From: Gammaproteobacteria bacterium
GTDB taxonomy: Bacteria; Pseudomonadota; Gammaproteobacteria; Steroidobacterales; Foliamicaceae
Assembly: GCA_026708965.1 (NCBI GenBank)
Contig: JAPOTY010000047.1
Span: forward strand, 55,021-119,020
Length of the DNA stretch: 64,000 nucleotides
Direction: 5' to 3'
Position 1 is the stretch's first letter, and the number at the start of each line of letters is the position of its first letter. The notes beneath the pieces were generated by a model. The model did not search any database and was not told the DNA's origin. It worked only from the letters and a program-made list of their open reading frames with translations. Shown piece by piece: positions 59,030 through 64,000 of this stretch. The translations under genes were made by a program, and so were the position numbers.

Positions 59030-60028
59030 ATGTCGGTTCCCGTGCTCACTTTTCTCAACAACAAGGGCGGCGTGGGCAAGACCTCCCTCGTCTACCACTT
59101 GGCTTGGATGCTCCCGGAAATCGGGGAGCGGGTGCTGGTTTGCGATCTTGATCCTCAGGCCAATCTCACCGCGTCGTTCCTTAGCGAAGACGAACTAGAG
59201 TCCTTGTGGGATGATCCTGCCTCGAACCGAACCGTTTTTCAATGCGTGGCGCCGTTAATAAAGGTGGGGGATATTCACGAACCCTGCGTGCATCAGGCTG
59301 CTGATGCGCTGGGACTCATTCCCGGAGATCTGGCGCTCTCCGGTTTTGAGGATAATCTCTCCAGCGAATGGCCGAACGCTCTCGAGGAATCCAATCTTTA
59401 TCGACCGTTCCGCATTCTTTCCGCATTCTGGCAAATCATGCAGGCGGGCGCTAAGGAAATGGAGGCGTCAATCATTTTGGCGGACGTGGGCCCCAACCTC
59501 GGCGCTCTGAACCGCTCGGCGCTGATCGCAACCGATCATGTGGTTGTTCCTCTTGGCGCTGATCTGTTCTCCCTGCAAGGATTGCACAATTTGGGGCCAA
59601 CACTTGCGAGATGGCGCCGCGAATGGTCGAAGCGGCGCGCGAACTGGCAAGAGCCGGACTTTGAGTTGCCCAAAGGCGCAATGAGTCCGATCGGATACAT
59701 CGTGCAGCAGCACGGCGTGCAACTTGGGCGGCCAGTCAAGGCTTATGACAAATGGGTCAATCGCATGCCCGAGGCTTATGCCAGCCGTCTAATGGACGAA
59801 AAGAAAGGCCCGTTTGCCCAAACGCCCGCGCATGACAAGTTGTGCATAGCGACCGTCAAGCACTACCGAAGCTTAGTGCCCATGGCGCAGGAAGCCCGAA
59901 AGCCCATCTTCGAGCTAACCAGCGCGGATGGCGCCATCGGCGCGCACGCTGCCGCCGTTCGGGAGGCGTACAAGGATTTCCGAAAGCTGGCAAAGTCAAT
60001 TAGCGAGCGGGTAACCGCTGCTGCGTGA
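59030..60028 (+). CDS. ParA-like ATPase
   Basis: LTFLNNKGGVGKTSLVYHLAWMLPEIGERVLVCDLDPQANLTASF (deviant Walker A). Confidence 0.92.
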   Translation: MSVPVLTFLNNKGGVGKTSLVYHLAWMLPEIGERVLVCDLDPQANLTASFLSEDELESLWDDPASNRTVFQCVAPLIKVGDIHEPCVHQAADALGLIPGDLALSGFEDNLSSEWPNALEESNLYRPFRILSAFWQIMQAGAKEMEASIILADVGPNLGALNRSALIATDHVVVPLGADLFSLQGLHNLGPTLARWRREWSKRRANWQEPDFELPKGAMSPIGYIVQQHGVQLGRPVKAYDKWVNRMPEAYASRLMDEKKGPFAQTPAHDKLCIATVKHYRSLVPMAQEARKPIFELTSADGAIGAHAAAVREAYKDFRKLAKSISERVTAAA

Positions 60029-60081
60029 TCCTGCCCCACCCAAGAGCATGCAAAGCAAGCAATAATCACGCCGCTTTGGGG

Positions 60082-62621
60082 TTAGGCGGGGAGCATGGCG
60101 TTGAGGCGGTTCTGCCATTCGTCTTCATCCACGATTTCGAAGCGCATGACCCTATCGCGCATTGCCGGGACGAATTCCGCCCAATCCTTCTTTGCCGCGT
60201 GCTTGGAGCAGATATCGAATACTGACCGTTTGTAGTCGGTGTCGGCTGATTGCTTCAAGTGGATGCCTTTGGTCTCCACCACGAAAACCTGATGGTATTC
60301 ATCCTCGGTGCCGGGCTCGTCCGCTTTCAGAGTGAAGATGAAGTCGGCGTAGATTCGTCCGCGCTTCCATCCTTGCACGTAGTAGTCCTTGCGGGCGCGG
60401 TTGCGGTACCAGAAAAATAGGCGTTCCTGCTGGTCCAAGTAGGTTGCGACCTTGTTTTCCAAGCCGTTTAGCTCGTCCTCGTTTGTGCGCTCAAACAGGT
60501 TGAGCAAGTACTGGCCGCCGTCTTCGCGGTTAGCCTGCTTTCCCGGGACGGCATCGATTTTTGCGGGAAGCTGATTGAAGCGCATGTTTTCGGCCACCAC
60601 AAGGAACCTCATCGTTCCCGATTCCAGCAAATCCGAAAAAACCTTGCGGGACAAACGGTCGCGCTCGCTTTCCAGATGCCGCCGCAGCGATTCCAAAATG
60701 AAGGTGTAGTTATCCGAAACCTTTTTCGTTGAATGCCGCTCCAGCAACGCGTCGAATGTCTGCCGGGCAATCTCGCGGCCACGCCAGGGATTGGGCATGA
60801 CTTCCAGCAGATGGCTGGCGGCGAAGAGGTAGTCGATTGCGGGTTCCTTATTCGCTGCGGGCATCGCCGACCGCCCATTAGCGGGATGCTCCATGAGCGG
60901 CTCGCTGTCCAGGCCGGCGCGCAACTCCATATCTCCGCGGCCGCTTTCGATCAGGCTCAGCCCCGCCAGCGGGGTTACGTCAATCTCGCCCCACGGCACC
61001 CGCGACAGAATGTCCGCTTCATAATGAACCAGCCGCCATTCGCCTCTGTCCCGGATCATGAATGCGGGCAGAACCAGATCCTTGGCAACTTTTCTGAATT
61101 GCTCGCGCTGCCTCAGCGCAACCGATTGCTGCGGCTGCATGGTGCCTTCCGCATCAGCCGTGATTCGTCCTTCCAGGCCCTCCAACCCCTCCAGCCCGAA
61201 GCCTTTCCGAACTTCGCCCAGCAATTCCGCGCCTCGGCGCTGAAAGCAGAACACGTAGCTCTGATCCAGCTCGGAAACACCCGTCTTGCAGGCATTGGGC
61301 TGGCGCAGAATGCGCCCAACGAGTTGCGTTAGCGCCGTTCGCGAGCCGGGATTGGCCAGGATAGCCAGCACGTAGGCGAACGAGCAATCCCAACCCTCCT
61401 GCAGCGCCTGCTTGGTGATGATGAAGCGGATGGGGCAATCGCGCCCCATCAGCCCGCCTAGCTCATCCACTTCCTTCAATTCATCGCGCTGGCTGGTCTT
61501 GATGGCAATTTGCTCCGGGCGGATCTCAGGGTGCCGGAGGAGGTATTCCCGGGCATCCTCGGCATGGATCAAACCGGGCTTTCGCTGCTCCCTGCCGGTG
61601 CGCTCCACCTGAATCACGCAAATCGGACGGATATAGAGGCCCGTGTTGGCCTCGTGCGCCCGCGCCCGCTCCTCCAGCAGCTTGCGATGCTCAATCGCCG
61701 CCAGCAAAGTGTCCTGCCAACTGGCGCTGGCGAGATTCCTGATGTTGAGATCGAGCTTGATCATTTCCTCGGCATTTAGCTCGGTTCCTTTGATATCGAC
61801 CAGGACGTTGGCGATTTTGGGCGGAGTTGCCGAAAGCTCCACAATCATGCATGGATTGAATCCATCCAGCGTCTTCTTGGCGTTGGGGCTGTAGGCTTTA
61901 TGCCCTTCGTCGAGAATAATCAGCGGCTGAAGCAGGCGCAGCGTGTTGCCGAGCGAGGTTTTGGCGTGGCGGCCCCACATGCCGCCCTGCTGCTCGAAAG
62001 CGTCAAGATTCGGAATCTTATCCAGCAGTTGCTTATGGCCGGAGATGTCGTCCTCGCCGGGGAAAAACGCTCGAATCCGCCGCTGTCGCGGAACATCCGC
62101 AGTTGCTTTTTGGTTGCGCGGTTGGCCGACGGCAGCATGAGAATCAATACGCAGAGGCAGTCGCGAATATCCCGGGGGCCGAATCGGCTGATTTTTTCCA
62201 GAACCAGCGTGCGGCCTGCCGAGGCCAGGTCCAACTGCTGGCGGTACGGATGGTCGCGGTCCTTGAGCGCTTTGAGCGTCTGGTTGTAGATCTGCGTGGT
62301 GGGCACAACCCACAGCACGAGGCCGGTTTGCTGGCGGCGGTAGTGGGTATTGACCAGATCAATGACTTTTGTGGCGAGAAGCGTCTTGCCGCCGCCTGTG
62401 GGAATCTTCAGGCAGAACGCGGGGAGCGGTTCGTCAAGCCCATTTCGACGCGGCATGTACGGACGCGTTGAATTTTTCTTCCAAGCCTGTTCGGCCCAAT
62501 CGATTTCCATATCAGGGAATTGCTTGCGTATTTCTTGCGCCTTCCCGCGCTGTTCGGCCAAATGCTCCACGAACCCGCGAACCTGATCGAGGACGCGCTT
62601 TTGGAATTCCTTGAGAATCAC
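60082..62621 (-). pseudogene. Type III-like restriction enzyme Res/helicase subunit, frameshifted
   Basis: N-terminal part in ORF 61920..62621 (FCLKIPTGGGKTLLATKVIDL), remainder in ORF 60082..62313 (IILDEGHKAYSPNAKKTLDGF...QALQEGWDCSFAYVLAIL...QLVGRILRQP). Reading switches at an A5/T5 run at 62063-62067. Confidence 0.85.
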
Positions 62622-64000
62622 GGGCCGGCGCGAGGGGCGCTGGCCGCGCTTAAGTTGTCCACCGCCTCGTAAATCTGGAAAGGCAACTGCTGAAACGTGA
62701 TCCGGTACTGGTGCAGGAACTCCCGGTCCAGGTATTTCGTGGGCGCGAAAACCAATCGGTTGCGGTTGTGCTGCGCGGGCGGCAGCGCCCGGGCCTTGTC
62801 CAGAGTCAGCGCCATATTCTTCAGCGTTTCCACTTCCGGCTCGTAGATGAGAAAAACGTCATAAAGTCGGCTGCTGCCAATAAACCAGTCCTTGCGGCGG
62901 ATGCGCTCCGGCAGGAACTCCTCCCCGGTGGCCGTGAAGAAAACGTAGCTGGCCAGCTTCTCGTAACTGGGCAGATTGGAGCCATCCAGCAGCGATTCCT
63001 GACGCATCGGTTTGCCCAGCTCGAAATAGCTGAACGACCCGCCCAAGCCAGATTTGAGCGCTTCATCCTTGGCTGACGGGACTCCCTGAATGACCCGCCG
63101 CACGCGCTCCGCAGTGATCGAATCCACGTAGTCCTCGCACTCAATCAGCACAAATCGGCGATTGCCGCCATCCTGCTTGTTGAGTGCGAGCACTGCATGG
63201 GCCGTGGTGCCGGAACCAGCAAAGGAGTCCAGCACGATGGAGTCGGGGGCGGTAGCGAAGGAGAGCAATTCGGCGATCAGCGTGGAGGGCTTGGGGTTCT
63301 TGAAGGCTTGAGGCTTTCGGGGAAAGATTTTCCGGATCTCGTTCGCTCCGCGGCGTGAGTCAATCCCATCAATGACGCTGCCCAGTTTGGCCTCGTAGTC
63401 GTCCACATATGCCTTGAGCTCGATGATCTTCGATTCGTCCGCGCCGAAAATCACACGATCTTCGGCGAGCAGGCGATCCATTGTGGATTCCGGGAAGCGG
63501 TAACCCATCAGCGGCTGCTTGCACGGCTTGCCGGTCACGGGGTGGATCACGTCGTAGCGGTAGCCCTCGCGGCCCGGGTTGTGAACGCTCCGGCTACCCG
63601 CGTAAATGCCCTCTTCGTCGATGAACTTGTAGTCGTCGAGAGGTTTGACTTCCACTTTGTGTTCCTTCAGCCAACTTGAGTATGCCTGCTGGCTTTCTTT
63701 GAGCGAGTGATGAGTTTTAAGGAGTTCGGCGCCTATGCGCTGCAAGGCCGCCTTAGAGCCGGAGCTTGCCGCCTTCCAGACCTCTTCAAGAGTCTGCTTG
63801 TTTGCAGCGTAGCAGACGATGTACTCGTGCTCGATGGCGATATTCGTCGGGTTGTTGTCGGTGGAGCCGTGCCAGATGATCTGCCCTACGCGGTTCTGCT
63901 GCCCAAACACCTCGTCCATCGGGCAGCGCCGATGGTGCATCTTGTTGTCGTCGATGGACAAGAGGATCACGCCGTCCTGCGCGAGCTGCTCTCCGAGGAC
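62618..64000 (-). CDS. Type III DNA methyltransferase Mod subunit, partial (5' end beyond the window)
   Basis: VILLSIDDNKMHHRRCPMDEVFGQQNRVGQIIWHGS...PSTLIAELLSFATAPDSIVLDSFAGSGTTAHAVLALNKQDGGNRRFVLIECEDY; stop overlaps Res start (GTGA). Confidence 0.9.
   Translation of the reverse strand, partial: VLGEQLAQDGVILLSIDDNKMHHRRCPMDEVFGQQNRVGQIIWHGSTDNNPTNIAIEHEYIVCYAANKQTLEEVWKAASSGSKAALQRIGAELLKTHHSLKESQQAYSSWLKEHKVEVKPLDDYKFIDEEGIYAGSRSVHNPGREGYRYDVIHPVTGKPCKQPLMGYRFPESTMDRLLAEDRVIFGADESKIIELKAYVDDYEAKLGSVIDGIDSRRGANEIRKIFPRKPQAFKNPKPSTLIAELLSFATAPDSIVLDSFAGSGTTAHAVLALNKQDGGNRRFVLIECEDYVDSITAERVRRVIQGVPSAKDEALKSGLGGSFSYFELGKPMRQESLLDGSNLPSYEKLASYVFFTATGEEFLPERIRRKDWFIGSSRLYDVFLIYEPEVETLKNMALTLDKARALPPAQHNRNRLVFAPTKYLDREFLHQYRITFQQLPFQIYEAVDNLSAASAPRAGP

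Overview
GC-rich proteobacterial chromosome segment, most likely gammaproteobacterial by gene order (inference). The core backbone is glnD(partial)-map | rpsB-tsf-[insert]-pyrH-frr-uppS-cdsA-rseP-bamA-skp-lpxD-lpxA-lpxB-rnhB-dnaE-accA-[island]-tilS-queG | nnrD-[DUF4143 ATPase]-tsaE-ami-leuS-lptE-cysS-hisI-sufE-yidD-Trm112-holA-nadD-rsfS-yhdP-nitrilase-tldD-purE-pmbA. Accessory insertions: (a) a membrane-anchored protein plus a ~1960-aa secreted metzincin/TSP3/FG-GAP protein between tsf and pyrH, whose apparent start codon is one base out of frame across a C11 tract (candidate phase-variable switch); (b) an AT-richer island between accA and tilS with a multi-TM protein, an AdoMet decarboxylase-like protein overlapping a DUF3326 protein, and a DNA methyltransferase/restriction endonuclease pair; (c) a terminal cluster with an AlbA_2/Schlafen-type ATP-binding protein, a ParA-like ATPase and a type III R-M system whose Res gene is frameshifted. 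A dispersed hairpin repeat family at three intergenic sites has a near-constant core and divergent but perfectly self-complementary arms; two copies carry a third arm allowing alternative pairings. No tRNA, rRNA or CRISPR array was recognised. All calls are from reading the sequence and supplied ORFs; no database search was run.
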